NCBI GenBank assembly: GCA_019009955.1 | Contig: JADPXZ010000007.1 | Coordinates: 2,242,501-2,306,500 of the forward strand | DNA from: Riptortus pedestris | Lineage: Eukaryota > Arthropoda > Insecta > Hemiptera > Alydidae | Length of the DNA: 64,000 nucleotides | Direction of reading: 5' to 3' | Shown: piece by piece, positions 10,400 through 22,199 of the stretch | Layout: the number at the start of each line of letters is the position of its first letter | Position numbering within the stretch: position 1 is the stretch's first letter | Translations under genes and position numbers: made by a program | Notes under the pieces: model-generated | What the model was told of the DNA's origin: nothing | Seen by the model: only the letters and a program-made list of their open reading frames with translations | Database searches by the model: none

Positions 10400-13300
10400 G
10401 CTCTCTTCAACTGAAAAATGCAAATATCTCGGTTAATATTCATTTTCTATCGTGAATATTAATCGTATATTAGCAATATTTATAGGAATTAAAGTGTTTA
10501 GCACCTCAAGAACTAATCTATGTACAGCTATTCCGTAACAAAATAATCACAAATATCTCCGTTATTATGAGCCTGAGAGTAAAATGTTATAGAACCAATC
10601 TTGTTGAACTATTGATGCTCTACAATTGTTGTTATATGCACTTTTTCTCTAAAGTAAATATTAACTGAGATATTTGCGTTTTTCTCTTATAAAGTGTTGC
10701 ACAATGTTCCCAGACCAGAGAATTGAGATTTTTATAGGTATTAGGAGAATAGGAACTAAAAGGAGCTCTTTACAACTGAAAAATGCAAATATCTCGGCTA
10801 ATATTCATTCTAGAGAATAAATGTATATAACAATATTTATAGAGAATTAAATTTGCAATAAGATTGATTCTTTGCAATTTTTTGATTAAATGCATAATAA
10901 CGGAGATATTTTGAATTTTCTAAATTCGTCCTTCTCTAAACCCCCCCTCATATTAGTCCGATTAAAGCGATATATCATATTGAAAAATGAAATGCAAATA
11001 CCTAGGTTTATAGTGATATTTAGCTTATTCGTTTATATTAAAAATGAAAGAAGTGGGGTTTGCTTTGCTCTCTAATAAGGAAGATATTTGAAATTTTCAA
11101 AATTCAGTTCCCTCTAATAATAACAGTTATTTCGAATTTTCATCGTTTATTGTTGAAAAATGCAAATATCTCGGTTAATATTCAAGATAGAGAATAAATG
11201 TATATAACAATATTTATAGACAATTAAATTTGCAATAAGATTGGTTATATACAATTTTTTCATCGGACTCATAATAAGGGAGATATTTGAAATTTTCAAA
11301 ATTCAAGTCCTGCTACTGAGATATTTCGAATTTTCATCGCTTATTCCAGAAAAATGGAAATTTCTCGGTTAATATTCAAGATAGAGAATAAATGTATATA
11401 ACAATATTTATAGACAATTAAATTTGCAATAAGATTGGTTATGTACAATTTTTTCATCGGGCTCAAATAATAATGGAAGCATATTTTGAAATTTTCAAAC
11501 TTCAAGTCCTGCTACTGAGAATATTTCGAATTTTCTCGCTTTATTCCAGAAAAAATGGAAATTCTCGGTTAAATTCAAGGTAAGAGAAAAATGTATTTAA
11601 CAATATTTATAGACATTAAATTTGCAATAGATGGTTATGTTACATTTTTTCTTCGGGTTTTGATATTTTTTAAATTGCTACTCCCTCAACTTTATCTGTG
11701 ATAATTGGAATTTTCTTAAGAGACTTGATTGTTGAAAATATCGCAAATATTACTCGGGTTTAATATTCATTTTAGAGAATAAAATGTATATATCGAATTT
11801 ATATTTATAGAGAATTTAATTTGCAATAAGATTGGTTATATACACTTTTTTGATCAGGCTCATAATAAGGGAGATATTTTGGATTCTCATTATTAACACA
11901 CGTATCTTGGACGAGTGGTGGTCTGCTAGAGAGGTTGGAAACTGAAAAATGCAAATATCTCGGCTAATATTCAAGATAGAGAATAAATGTATATAGCAAA
12001 CAATTTATTATACAATTTAATTTGCAATTAAATTTGTTCTATACAATTTTTCGATCGGGCTCAAATTAACTGAGATATTTAGAATTTTCATTGCATATTT
12101 TTGAAAAATGCTATTATCTCGTTTATTATTCATTCTAGTGAAAATATGTATATAACAATATTTATAGACAATGTAATTTGCAATAAGATTGGTTCTATGC
12201 AAAATTTTCATGCAAAGCATAATAAAGGAGATATTTTGAATTTTATTATTTTCCCGCCCAAAAGTGCATTGCTACACCATCTAGCGGTAGAGTTGGGAAC
12301 TAATCCCGAGTTTAGTTACATAGTTCACAGCTAGATATGGTTGTAGCCAATGCAGGGGTTTTTTCGAGCGGGAGGCGAAATGAATAAAATTCATAATATC
12401 TCCGTTTATTTTGCCCACTTCGCCAGATCGAAAGGAATTGTACATAGAACCAATCTTATTGCAAATTTAATTCTCTATAAATATTGTTATATACATTTTT
12501 TCTCTATCTTGAATATTAGCCGAGATATTTGCATTTTTCAGTTTTCATCCTTCAGTAAAGTCCCTCTTCTACTCATTTCATATTAAAAATAAGCCAAATA
12601 TCACTAAATCGTATTATTTCAGTCTTAAATATGATGTATTGTTTTAATCGGACTAATATGAGGGGGGGTTTAGAGAAGGGCGAATTTAGAAAATTCAAAA
12701 TATCTCCCTTATTATGCATTTAATCAAAATATTGTATATAACCAATCTTATTGCAAATTAAATTCTCTATAAATATTGTTATATACATTTTTTCTCTAGA
12801 ATGAATATTAACCGAGATATTTGCATTTTTCAGTTGAAGAGAGCTCCTTTAAGTTCCTATTCTCCTAATACCTATAAAAATTTGAATGTTCTGCTCTAGA
12901 ACGACATACCAGTCACCACTAACCCTATCGCCAACAAAAAAATGCAAATATCCTCGGCTTATTATTCATTCTAAGAGAAAAAATTGCATATAACAAAAAA
13001 AATCTCGTCTTATAGAGAATTTAATTTGTGCCAATAAGGTTTTGGTTATAAACAATTTTTCGATCCGACGCTATTACTAACGGCAGATATTTACAATATT
13101 TCCAATTTGGATTGTTCAACGCCATACACTGTACTTACAGCGCTTTCTAGAGTTCAAACCTGGGAACTAAAGTGTAGTTAGTTCAAGCGTATCACCGCTA
13201 GATGGAGTATGCAATGCGGTTCTCGAGCGGGAAAATGATACATTCTAAATAATTCAGTAATTATGCAATCGGCTTGAAAAAATTGTACATAACCTAATCT

Positions 13301-13965
13301 TATTGAAAATTTATAATTGTATATAAAAATTGTTATTTTAATATTATTCTCTAACTTGAATATTAACCGATATATTTGCATTTTTCTAAATACATTCAAC
13401 CCAAAATATTCGAAATAATTTCAGTTATTAGTATTGTATAACTAGTATTTCGGTATTAGTAATATGCATAACTTTATATAAACGTCTTATGCCAATACTT
13501 AAGATAATCTTCTTTAATGGCCGTGAAATACAACCATTCTCAGGTTGTGTATAGCAAGGAAGAATTCTCAAAATTCCTAATATCTCCTTTATTATGGGTA
13601 TAATCGAAAAAATTGTATATAAACAATCTTCATTGCAAATTAAATTTAATATAAATATTGTTATATAAATTAAATTTTCTCTAGTATGAATATTAACCGA
13701 GATATTTGCCGTATTTTATTAGTTGTCGAGAGCTCCTTCAATTCCTATTCGTACAGAACTGCCTAGTTGATGAAACAGGGTTAACTAAGTTCACAAAACA
13801 AAATATTCCAAATATCTCCGTTATTAGGAGTCTGAGAGTAAAATGTTATAGCAACCTATTCTTATTGCAAATTAAATTTACTATAAATATTGTTTATATA
13901 CCTTTTTTCTCTATCTTGATATATTAGCGAGAGATATTTGCATTTTTCAGTTTTCATCCTCGATG
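10400..13965. repeat. satellite array, mixed orientation and subfamilies
   Basis: Copies of the ATCTCsGTTA satellite in alternating orientation: mostly reverse at 10400-12240, forward at 12390-12840, reverse at 12930-13080, forward at 13230-13950. Many units are decayed with short insertions. There is no gene. A line such as ATTCCTATTCTCCTAATACC recurs near 10380, 10735 and 12855. Confidence 0.85.
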
Positions 13966-13966
13966 C

Positions 13967-14046
13967 AAAGCCCCACTCCTGCTCGTGTCGCATAAACAAT
14001 TACTCTGTTCTATAATAAACCGCATTATTCCAAGCTTAAATACCAA
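13967..14046 (+). repeat. dispersed repeat, also at 1-40 and 16574-16653
   Basis: CCCCACTCCTGCTCGTGTCG followed by AAACCGCATTATTCCAAGC. The same 80 bases lie at 16574-16653, immediately before the acceptor of the exon at 16674, and the second half is at the window start. Confidence 0.8.
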
Positions 14047-14059
14047 TTATTGTCTTAGA

Positions 14060-15019
14060 GAGATCTCCAAGAAAGAGAGATGACTCGAAAGAGAGGGGGA
14101 GTTGGGGAGGAGTGGAGGGGAAGGAGCGAGTTGGAGCATGAGTGAGAGAGAGAGAGTGAGGGGGAGGGGAGGGAGAGAGAGGGGGGGGAAGGAGCGAGAT
14201 GGAGCATGAGTGAGAGAGGGGGGGAGGGGAAGGAGAGAGAGAGGGGGGGGAGGAGCGAGATGGAGCGTGAGTGATAGAGAGAGAGAGAGTGAGGGGGGGG
14301 GGGGAGGGAGAGAGAGGACCGCTGCGCGGGGGAAGGAGCGCGATCTCGGGAGCATGAGTGAGAGAGAGAGAGAGAGGGGGGCGGAGGGGAAGGAGCGAGA
14401 TGGAGCATGAGTGAGAGAGGGGGGGAGGGGAAGGAGAGAGAGAGAGAGATGAGTGCAGCCCACCCCCGCCCGAGAGATGCAGTCTGAGAGAGAGAGAGAG
14501 GGGGGAAGGGGGGAGATGGAGGTGAGAGAGAGAGAGATGAGAGAGAGGGGTGGAGCGAGAGGGAGCGTGAGGGAGAGGGAGAGGGAGGAAGGATAGAGAT
14601 GTAACGTGAGAGAGGGAGAGGGAGAGAGAGAGAGAGAGAGAGAGAGGAAGGAGCGAGATGTAGGATGAGAGAGAAGGAGAGAGAGAGGGGGGAAGGAGCG
14701 AGATGGAGCGTGAGTGAGAGAGGGAGAGGGGGAACGAGGGAGAGGGAGCATGGGCGAGAGAGAGAGAGAGAGAGGGGGGAAGGAGCCCCCCGTGAGAGAG
14801 AGAGAGAGAGAGAGAGGGAGGGGGGAAGGAGCGAGATGGAGCATGAGTGAGAAAGAGAGAGAGAGGGAGGGAGAGAGAGAGAGGGAACGTGGGAGAGAGA
14901 GGGAGAGAGAGAGAGAGGGAGAGAGATGAGAGAGAGAGAGAGAGAAGGAGAGAGAGAGAGGGAGAGAGAGAGAGAGTGAGGGAGAGAGAGAGGGAGGGTG
15001 TGGGGGAGGACGAGAGGTA

Positions 15020-15058
<39 letters not shown>

Positions 15059-15070
15059 GAGTGAGAGAGG
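14060..15070. repeat. GA-rich minisatellite
   Basis: About 1 kb of polypurine with the recurring phrase GGAGCGAGATGGAGCATGAG (about 14190, 14390, 14830) and G7-10 runs. Reverse-strand ORFs are Ser/Pro/Leu low complexity. Confidence 0.9.
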
Positions 15071-15079
15071 ACTAAAATA

Positions 15080-15180
15080 TTTCTCATTAGCATCATGTAT
15101 TTATTCGCTGTAATATTGCTGCGGTGGTGTTGAGTGTTTAGCACTATGTAGATTTGTCTATCGTTCAAACTTCACGCTGC
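15080..15180 (+). repeat. SINE-like dispersed repeat, copy 1
   Basis: Contains ATTGCTGCGGTGGTGTTGAG and GTGTTTAGCA followed by GTAGATTTGTCTATCGTTC. The same sequence occurs at 43265-43355 and, reversed, near 59445-59500. Confidence 0.75.
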
Positions 15181-15296
15181 GAAATATACTTAGTTTTACG
15201 CAGCCTCTACGTCAACTGACATTTTATATAATTCAATAATTTAATAAAGAATATATTTGACATAATTATAATATTTCAATTTATTATTTATTACAG

Positions 15297-15397
15297 GGAA
15301 GTAAGTGATAACGGAGGAGGTGGGACGGTCAGCCTTCCGAGAGAGAGGGCGAAAAAAGGGAGACCAAGATATTACCCTCCGCCCAACTCTAGCGACG
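15297..15397 (+). CDS. Sfmbt: Sfmbt-like exon: AT-hook-like segment
   Basis: The exon has acceptor TTATTACAG and donor GACG|GTAAGT. It enters in phase 2 and leaves in phase 1. The read is EVSDNGGGGTVSLPRERAKK, then GRPRYYPPPNSSDG. The core GRPRYY with preceding lysines resembles an AT-hook (K-x-GRPR), a minor-groove DNA-binding motif; SFMBT1 likewise has a GRPPGG at a comparable place. The downstream donor passes straight into a TA microsatellite. Confidence 0.7.
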
Positions 15398-15401
15398 GTA
15401 A

Positions 15402-15402
<1 letters not shown>

Positions 15403-15448
<46 letters not shown>
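15403..15448. repeat. (TA)n microsatellite at donor
   Basis: TA tract beginning six bases into the intron. Confidence 0.95.
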
Positions 15449-15452
<4 letters not shown>

Positions 15453-15459
15453 TATATAA

Positions 15460-16025
15460 TTCTAGTGTAGTTGTGTGTATGTCATTGAACTGGTCCTAAA
15501 CGGCTGGAGCGATTTGAATGAATTGTATGCGTTTGGGTGACGCCGTGGATGGTTTAGATTCACAAATCAGCCCGAGGCAGATGGAGGTAGGAGTGGCGCT
15601 ACCAACGGACGACTCAAATTAAATAGAGCCATATTTCGGTTCCTAGCGGTTTTTCAGCAAATATGCACATGACTAAAGTTGTTTATTTTGTTATTTAGAG
15701 TAACTTTTGTTATATTCACTTTCGTCGTATAACAAAGTATAAACGAGATATACGCTAAAAAATTAAAGCTGGGGCCAACAATTTTATCGGGCACTAACGA
15801 TTGAACCGAACTTAACAAAACTCTATATGTAAATCAGCATTAATTCTTCCACGATTATAAGCTATATTAAATTTGCCCACGGGAGTGTGGGTTATAACGG
15901 AGGCCTGAATAAAAAATTCGCGATATTTCATTTTCTATTTGTTTTTAGGCAAACGTGCACATAGCAAAAGCTGTTTTCTGTGTTATTAAAAGTAGCTTTT
16001 GTTTTAAACAAAATATTATTAAATT
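15460..16025 (-). mobile_element. dispersed-repeat fragments
   Basis: It opens with CGGCTGGAGCGATTTGAATG, a motif common at the ends of arthropod dispersed elements. From about 15625 it continues as the reverse complement of the ACAAAAGTGATATAACAAAAG family seen at 5230-5640 and 27960-28500. Non-coding. Confidence 0.6.
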
Positions 16026-16078
16026 TAATATCCTAATCGATTGAAATATCATCCAGGTCAACGTCTGAGGCTCCGATA

Positions 16079-16080
<2 letters not shown>

Positions 16081-16153
<73 letters not shown>
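16081..16153. repeat. (TA)n microsatellite
   Basis: About 73 bases of TA, the longest uninterrupted tract in the window. Confidence 0.95.
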
Positions 16154-16154
<1 letters not shown>

Positions 16155-16199
16155 TAGTTTTGTTACATACACACTTTTGATGCACGATTTATTAGCATT

Positions 16200-16653
16200 T
16201 TTCACAAATAAGCGATGAAAATTCGAAATATCTCAGTTGTTTTTGATTTGACGATAAATTCATATATAACCAATCTTATTGTAAATTTAATTCTCTATAA
16301 ATATTGTTATATATTTTCTCTAGAATGAATATTAACCGAGATATTTGAATTTTTCAACGATAAATAAAGAATATTTGAAATATCTCAGTTATTAGAAGAG
16401 GGAGTAGAATTACGAAATTTTCAAATATCTCCGTTATTATGAGCCCGATGAAAAAATTGTACATAACCAATCTTATTGCAAATTAAATTCTCTATAAATA
16501 TTGTTATATACATTTGTTTTCTAGAATGAATATTAACCGAGATATTTGCATTTTTCAGTTTTCATCCTCGAGCAAAGCCCCACTCCTGCTCGTGTCGCAT
16601 AAACAATACTCTGTTATATAATAAACCGCATTATTCAAAGCTTAAATACCAAT
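16200..16653 (+). repeat. satellite units plus dispersed repeat
   Basis: Two forward subfamily A satellite units (about 16200-16550) followed by the CCCACTCCTGCTCGTGTCG repeat that also sits at 13967-14046. Confidence 0.8.
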
Positions 16654-16673
16654 TTTTATTTTTTTTTTTCCAG

Positions 16674-16774
16674 GTGATGTTGATTCCGGACAAGAAGATG
16701 AAGAAATATGCGTTCCTTCGATTCGGCAGGTCAGACCACCTCAACCGCACCCGCAACCTAGAGTTACGAGACTC

Positions 16775-16777
<3 letters not shown>
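16674..16777 (+). CDS. Sfmbt: Sfmbt-like exon: acidic tail, possible terminal exon
   Basis: The acceptor has a ten-T tract (TTTTTTTTTTCCAG). Entering in phase 1, the exon reads GDVDSGQEDEEICVPSIRQ, then VRPPQPHPQPRVTRL and TAA at 16775-16777. The acidic DSGQEDEE compares with the acidic region after the basic block in SFMBT1/2. The family's C-terminal SAM domain does not follow. Two endings are possible: readthrough to TAA, or splicing at CAG|GTCAGA (exon end 16729, phase 0). No downstream exon with SAM sequence was found in either case. A TA microsatellite begins at the stop codon. An AATAAA near 17437 could serve as poly(A) signal. Confidence 0.6.

Positions 16778-16834
<57 letters not shown>
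16778..16834. repeat. (TA)n microsatellite at stop codon
   Basis: TA tract that starts directly after TAA. Confidence 0.95.
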
Positions 16835-16842
<8 letters not shown>

Positions 16843-16862
16843 TCAGGCCTGGGTAAACTGTA

Positions 16863-17210
16863 TTGAAAATTCCAAATATCTCCGTTATTATGAGCCTGAG
16901 AGTAAAATGTTATAGAACCAATCTTGTTGAACTATTGATGCTCTACAATTGTTGTTATATGCACTTTTTCTCTATTGTAAATATTAACCGAGATATTAGC
17001 GTTTTTCACTATAAAGTGGTTAGTTTCTGCGACCTAATCTATTTCAGCTATTCTTAACAAAAATTCCAAATATCTCCGTTATTATGAGCCTGAGAGTAAA
17101 ATGTTATAGAACCAATCTTGTTGAACTATTGATGCTCTACAATTGTTGTTATATGCACTTTTTCTCTAGAGTAAATATTAACCGAGATATTTGCTATATT
17201 CGAAATACTG
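16863..17210 (+). repeat. satellite subfamily B, two units
   Basis: Two forward copies with GAGCCTGAGAGTAAAATG and TTGTTGAACTATTGATGCTC, almost identical to those at 10180 and 10550. Confidence 0.85.
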
Positions 17211-17514
17211 TCCAGGCCTGATTATTCACCATGTACAATACGATAAATACACACGACTGAACAACTTAGTTATAAGTTATATATATATATATTGTAAATA
17301 TTTACAATTGTTTTTAATTAATTAATTTTTTAATTGTATATAGTTAACGTTTATACGATTTTGTATATGTTTCACCATTTTTGAATTTTGTAATAATGAC
17401 GAGAGAGAGTGAATGAGATGGTGAATTCTGTGTAGAATAAAAGTGAAGTTTTAATTTTTACGATTGTGTTGTTTATTTTTTATCCTTGTTTATGACATCC
17501 ATATTTGTGTATAT
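17211..17514. other. AT-rich, possible 3' end of Sfmbt-like gene
   Basis: No open frame. AATAAA occurs in GTAGAATAAAAGTG near 17437 and is followed by T-rich and GTGTTGTTT sequence, compatible with a poly(A) site. This is weak evidence in such an AT-rich window. Confidence 0.3.
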
Positions 17515-19265
17515 TGAGCGAGAGGGAGGGAGAGAGAGAGAGAGATAGACTGAGGAGGGAGAGTGGTAAAGGAGAGGGAGGGAGATAAAGCGAGAAAGAA
17601 TGAAAGGGGGAGAGAGGAAGAGAGTGGTTGGGGGGAGGGAGAGAGAGATAGACTGAGGAGGGAGAGTGGTAAAGGAGAGGGAGGGAGATAAAGCGAGAAA
17701 GAATGAAAGGGGGAGAGAGGAAGAGGGGGAGGGAGAGAGATAGACTGGGGGGGAGTGGTGAAGGAGAAGAAGGGAGTGGTGAAGGAGAAGAAGGGAGATA
17801 AAGTGTGGAGAGAAAGGAAGAGAGTGAGTTGGGGGTGGGGAGAGAGAGATAGACGGGGGGGGGGAGAGTGGTGAAGGAGAAGAAGGGAGATAAAGTGTGG
17901 AGAGAAAGGAAGAGAGTGTGTTGGGGGTGGGGAGAGAGAGATAGACGGGGGGGGGGAGAGTAGTGAAGGAGAAGAAGGGATATAAAGTGTGGAGACAAAG
18001 GAATAGAGTGTGTTGGGGGTGGGGGGGCCCAGAGTGGTGAAGGAGAAGAAGGGAGATAAAGTGTGGAGAGAAAGGAAGAGAGTGAGTTGGGGGTGGGGAG
18101 AGAGAGATAGACGGGGGGGGGGAGAGTAGGGAAGGAGAAGAAGGGATATAAAGTGTGGAGACAAAGGAAGAGAGTGTGTTGGGGGTGGGGACAGAGAGAT
18201 AGACGGGGGGGGGGAGAGTGGTGAAGGAGAAGAAGGGAGATAAAGTGTGGAGAGAGAGGAAGAGAGTGTGTTGGGGGTGGGGACAGAGAGATAGACGGGG
18301 GGGGGGGAGAGTGGTGAAGGAGAAGAAGGGAGATAAAGTGTGGAGAGAGAGGAAGAGAGTGTGTTGGGGGTGGGGACAGAGAGAGGGAGAAGAGAATGGT
18401 GAAGGATAGTAGGGAGGGACAGATACTGGGAAGAGTGAGATGGAGGGAGGAGGGAAAGTGAGGAAGAGGGGAGGGTGGGAGATAAGCGAGAAAGAGTGAA
18501 AGGGGAGAGAGAAGGGAAGGAGAGGGAGGGGGAGGGAGAGAGATAGACAGACAGAGGAGGGAGAGTGGTGAAGGAGAGGGAGGGAGATAAAGCGAGAAAG
18601 AGTGAAAGGGGGAGAGAGGAAGAAGAGAGTGAGAGGGGGAGGGAGAAAAAAAAAAAGAGAAGGAAGAGAGAAATGGGCAAGGAGAGGGAGGGAGATAAGC
18701 GAGAAAGAGTGAAAGGGGGAGAGAAAGAAGAGAGAGGGGAGGAAGAGGAGAGAGATAGACTGAGGAAAGAGTGGTAAATGAGAGAGAGAGGAGATAAAGG
18801 GTGGGTAAGAGAGGGGGAAGAGAAGGAGAGGAGGAGAGTAGAGATAGAGAGTGAGGAAAGAGGGTAGAGAGAGAGGAGGAAGGTGTGGGAAGGGTAAGAG
18901 GGGGGAAAAGAGAGAGGAGAGGGGGAGTGATAGGGGGGGAAAAGAGTGAAGGGTGAGAAGAGGAAGAGGAAGAGAGGGAGATAGAAAGGAGGAGAGAGGA
19001 AGGTGGAGAAGGATATGAGAGAGAGAGAGAGAGAGAGGAAAGAGGAGGGAGGAGTCATTGGGGGAGGAGAAGAGAAGAGAGATGAGAGGGTGAGAAGAGA
19101 GAGAGAGTGAGAAGAGAGGAGATAGAGAGAGAGATAAGAGAGAGAGAGAAGAGAGAGATCGAGAGAGAGAAGAGAGAGAGAAGAAGAAAGAGAGAAGATG
19201 GAAGAGAGAGAAAGAGGATGAGAAGAGAGAAGAGAGAGAGAGAGAGAGAGAGATAAGTGGAAGAG
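17515..19265. repeat. GA-rich minisatellite with 92-bp units
   Basis: Polypurine tract. Between about 17750 and 18380 a unit of about 92 bases recurs (AGAAGGGAGATAAAGTGTGG ... GTGTGTTGGGGGTGGGG), with near-identical neighbours at about 18174, 18267 and 18359. Later it degrades to (GAGAGAA)-like sequence. The 522-residue reverse ORF is Ser/Leu/Pro low complexity. Confidence 0.9.
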
Positions 19266-19299
19266 AATATCAGAGTCAGGACCCGGATGTATTTATCGA

Positions 19300-19995
19300 A
19301 TAGAATTCCCGCCAAAATTTTTAAATCTGAGCGGGAATTATTCCAAAATTTGTAAAACTGAGGGGGCGCCAGAAATCAAAATATTTAAATTATATTGGAA
19401 ACAGTGTGGCCCTTATTTAATTAAAGATTCTCACTAATCAAAGTTTATCTATTATTAGCTTGTCTAAAATAATAATTGTTTTTTTAGAATTTATTGAAAA
19501 ATATCCTTGATTTTATTTATAATTGATATATATATATTTAAATTCGAGCGGGAATTATTTCAGAATTTCAAAAGTGAGGGAGGCGCTAGAAAACAGAATA
19601 TTTAAAGTCTAAGCAGTGTTGCCCTTATTCATTTAATGACGTTTTATTATTAAACATAATTTTTAGCTAATTTTTATTAGATTATCGCAAAAAAAACTAA
19701 GTTTTCCCCCCCGAGTACATTTAATGAAACAAAAAATATGCGTTAATATTTTTATTTATAAAATTTTCCGCGCCGGAATTTATATATAATTTTAAATTTG
19801 GGCGGGAATTAATTCTAATATTTGAAAAGTGAGGGGGGCGAAATTTCTCACAGCCGTCAATATCACATAGCTTAACGAGATCTGCTATATTATGAATCGA
19901 TTGCGCATGTCCCAGAATTCAAGATGGAGGCCCCCGTGTTATTTGTGAAGTGGTCACCCATATTAAAAGTCCTTTTAGTTTGTACTCTTTAATTG
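19300..19995 (+). repeat. flanking duplication, copy 1
   Basis: It runs from ATTCCCGCCAAAATTTTTAA through GAGCGGGAATTATTCC, AGTGAGGGGGGCGAAATTTC and CAAGATGGAGGCCC to TTTGTACTCTTTAATTG. Copy 2 at 22200-22935 has the same landmarks in the same order. Within each copy the GAGCGGGAATTATT module itself occurs twice or three times. Confidence 0.85.
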
Positions 19996-19997
19996 TT

Positions 19998-21406
19998 TGT
20001 GAGGAGAGCGAAGAAAGAGGAGAGAGAGGAGAGAGGAGGGAGAGAGGGGAACGGGGTGAGAAGAAGGGGGAAAGAAGAGGAGAGAGGGGGAGAGAGAGAT
20101 ATAGAGAGAGAGAGAGAGAGTGAGTAGAGATGAGGGAGCGAGGAGAGGGTGTGATGTGTGAGCGGAGAGAAGGGGAGGTGGAGAGACGAGAGGGGGGAGA
20201 GTTTGGAGGAGACGAAGGGGATTGGGTTGAGAGAGTGAGAAAAGAGAGGGAGAGAGTGATGATCCTGAGAGGTGAGAGGTGAGAGAGAGAGTAGAGGAGG
20301 TGAGATGAAAGAGGTGAGTGAGGAGGAGGAGAGTGAGGGGGGGGTAGAGAGGAAGTGTGTGTGGGGTTTGAGTAGTGAAAGTTGAGAAGTCCGGTGTATG
20401 TTGTGTTTGTGTGTTGTGTGTAGAGGTGGATGCTTTGATTGTGAGTTGAGTGAAGAGTGTAGTGAGGTAGATGTGATAGTGAGTAGAGGGTAGAGTGTTG
20501 AAGAGAAGAGAGATGTGGAGGAGAGTTGGAGTGAAGATGAAGTTGAGAGTACTGGAGAGTTCATTAGAGAAGAAGATTGTAGAAGTGGGTGTTGAGAGAT
20601 AGAGATGTAGACTGAGTAGGTGTTGAGAGAGAAGTGGTGAAGAGTGAAGAGAGACCCCCCCCCCCGGGTCTGTGTGTGTATGTGTGTTGTGTGTTAGTGT
20701 GTTGTAGTGTTTGTGTGTTGTGAGTTGAGTGTTTGTGTGTTGTCGTGTGTTGTGTGTTGTGTGTTGAGTGGTAGATGAGGTTTGGTAGGTGTTGTGAGTT
20801 GGTGAAGTGTGTGATGATAGATGAGAGAGAGTGAAGAGAGAGAGTGTGGTTGAGAGAGAAGAGAGAAGAGAGAAGAGAGAAGAGAGAAGAGAGAAGAGAG
20901 AAGAGAGAAGAGAGAAGAGAGAAGAGAGAAGAGAGAAGAGAGAAGAGAGAAGAGAGAAGAGAGAAGAGAGAAGAGAGAAGAGAGAAGATAGAGAGTGATA
21001 GAAAAGAAGAGAGAGTGAAGAACGAGAAAGAGAGAAGAGAGAGAGAGAGGAGAAGAGAGAGAAGAGAGAAGAAGAGGAAGAATGAGAGAGAGAGAGAGAA
21101 GAGGAGAAGAGAGAGATAGTTAGAATAGAGAGTGAGAGAAGAGACAAGAGAAGACTGAGCGATGCCTGAGAGGAGACAGAAGAGGGAGGAGAATAATGAA
21201 GAAGAGAGAAGAGAGAGAGAGTAGAGAGAGAGATAGTAAGGAGAGATAGAGAGTTTGAAGAGATGAAAAGAGAGATGAGAGAAGAGAGAGAGAGAGAAGT
21301 AGAGAAGAGAAGGAGAGAAGAGAGAGTAGAGAGAGAGAGAAGGAAGAGAGAAGAGAAGAGAAGAGAAGAGAGAGAGAAGAGAGAAGAGAGAAGAAGAGAG
21401 AGAGAG

Positions 21407-21458
<52 letters not shown>

Positions 21459-21891
21459 AGGATGAGAAGAAGAGAGAATGAAGGAGAGAGAGAAGAGAGA
21501 GAGAAGAGAGAATGAGAGAGAGTAGAGAGAGAGAGAGAGTAGAGATTAGAGAGAGAGAGAGAGAAGAGAGAGAGAGATGATTAAGAGAGATAGAGAGAAG
21601 AGTGAAGTAGAGCGAGAAGAGAGAGAGAGTAGAGGGAGAGAGAGAGAGAGAGCAAGAAGAGAGAGAAGAGAGAGAAGAAGAGAAGAAGAGAGAGAGAGAG
21701 ATAGAGAAGAGAGAGAGAGAGAGAAGAGAGAAGAGAGAGAGGAGATAGAGGAGAGAGAGAGAGAGAAGTAGGCGAGAGAGAAGAGAGGAGAGGAGAGAGA
21801 GAGAGAGAGGAGAGAGAGAAAGAGAGAGACGAAGAGAGAGAGAGAGAGTAGAGAGGAGAGACGAAGAGAAGAGAAGAGATGACGAGAGAGG

Positions 21892-21938
<47 letters not shown>

Positions 21939-22010
21939 GAGAGAGAGAGGAAGAGAGAGAGAGAGAGGTGAGAGAGAAAGATAGATGGTGAGAGAGAGAG
22001 AGTCTGCGCA
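19998..22010. repeat. GA-rich tract with 7-bp tandem core
   Basis: Polypurine tract. It contains TG-rich minisatellite at 20640-20830, a C11 run at about 20656, and about 20 copies of the heptamer AGAGAAG at about 20850-20990. The heptamer core reads Arg-Glu-Lys-Arg-Glu-Glu-Arg repeats on the + strand. No gene. Confidence 0.9.
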
Positions 22011-22014
22011 GAGC

Positions 22015-22190
22015 ACAGGGCTCTCGGTATTTAGCCGCTCTTCTCGCGCGCGCGTCTCTCTGCTCCGCTCGCGCTCTCGCCCTCTCTCTCTCTCCCTCGA
22101 CGCGCGCGCTCTCTACTCGCTACCGCTCTCCTCTCTCTCTCTATCTCGCTCCCTCCTCGTGCTCATCTCCCCCGCTCCCTGTCCTTGAAA
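22015..22190. repeat. GC-rich hinge then CT tract
   Basis: Right after the GA tract the sequence turns to CGCGCGCGCG runs and then (CT)n, the complement of the preceding (GA)n. This makes a large GA/CT inverted arrangement around a GC-rich centre. Confidence 0.8.
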
Positions 22191-22199
22191 AACTCCCAA

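Noticed and set aside
14047..15168. 373-codon reverse ORF
   Set aside because: GA minisatellite, no recognisable protein.
1181..16777. Initial idea of an ARID5-type gene
   Set aside because: No ARID domain residues are found, while the CPE-x-C, YYG, lysine-block order fits SFMBT better.
17490..19058. 522-codon reverse ORF
   Set aside because: Polypurine tract read on the minus strand; low-complexity Ser/Leu/Pro throughout, tracking the 92-bp unit.
20844..21119. Arg-Glu-Lys heptad-like ORF suggesting a coiled coil
   Set aside because: Produced by an AGAGAAG heptanucleotide repeat; the periodicity is in the DNA.
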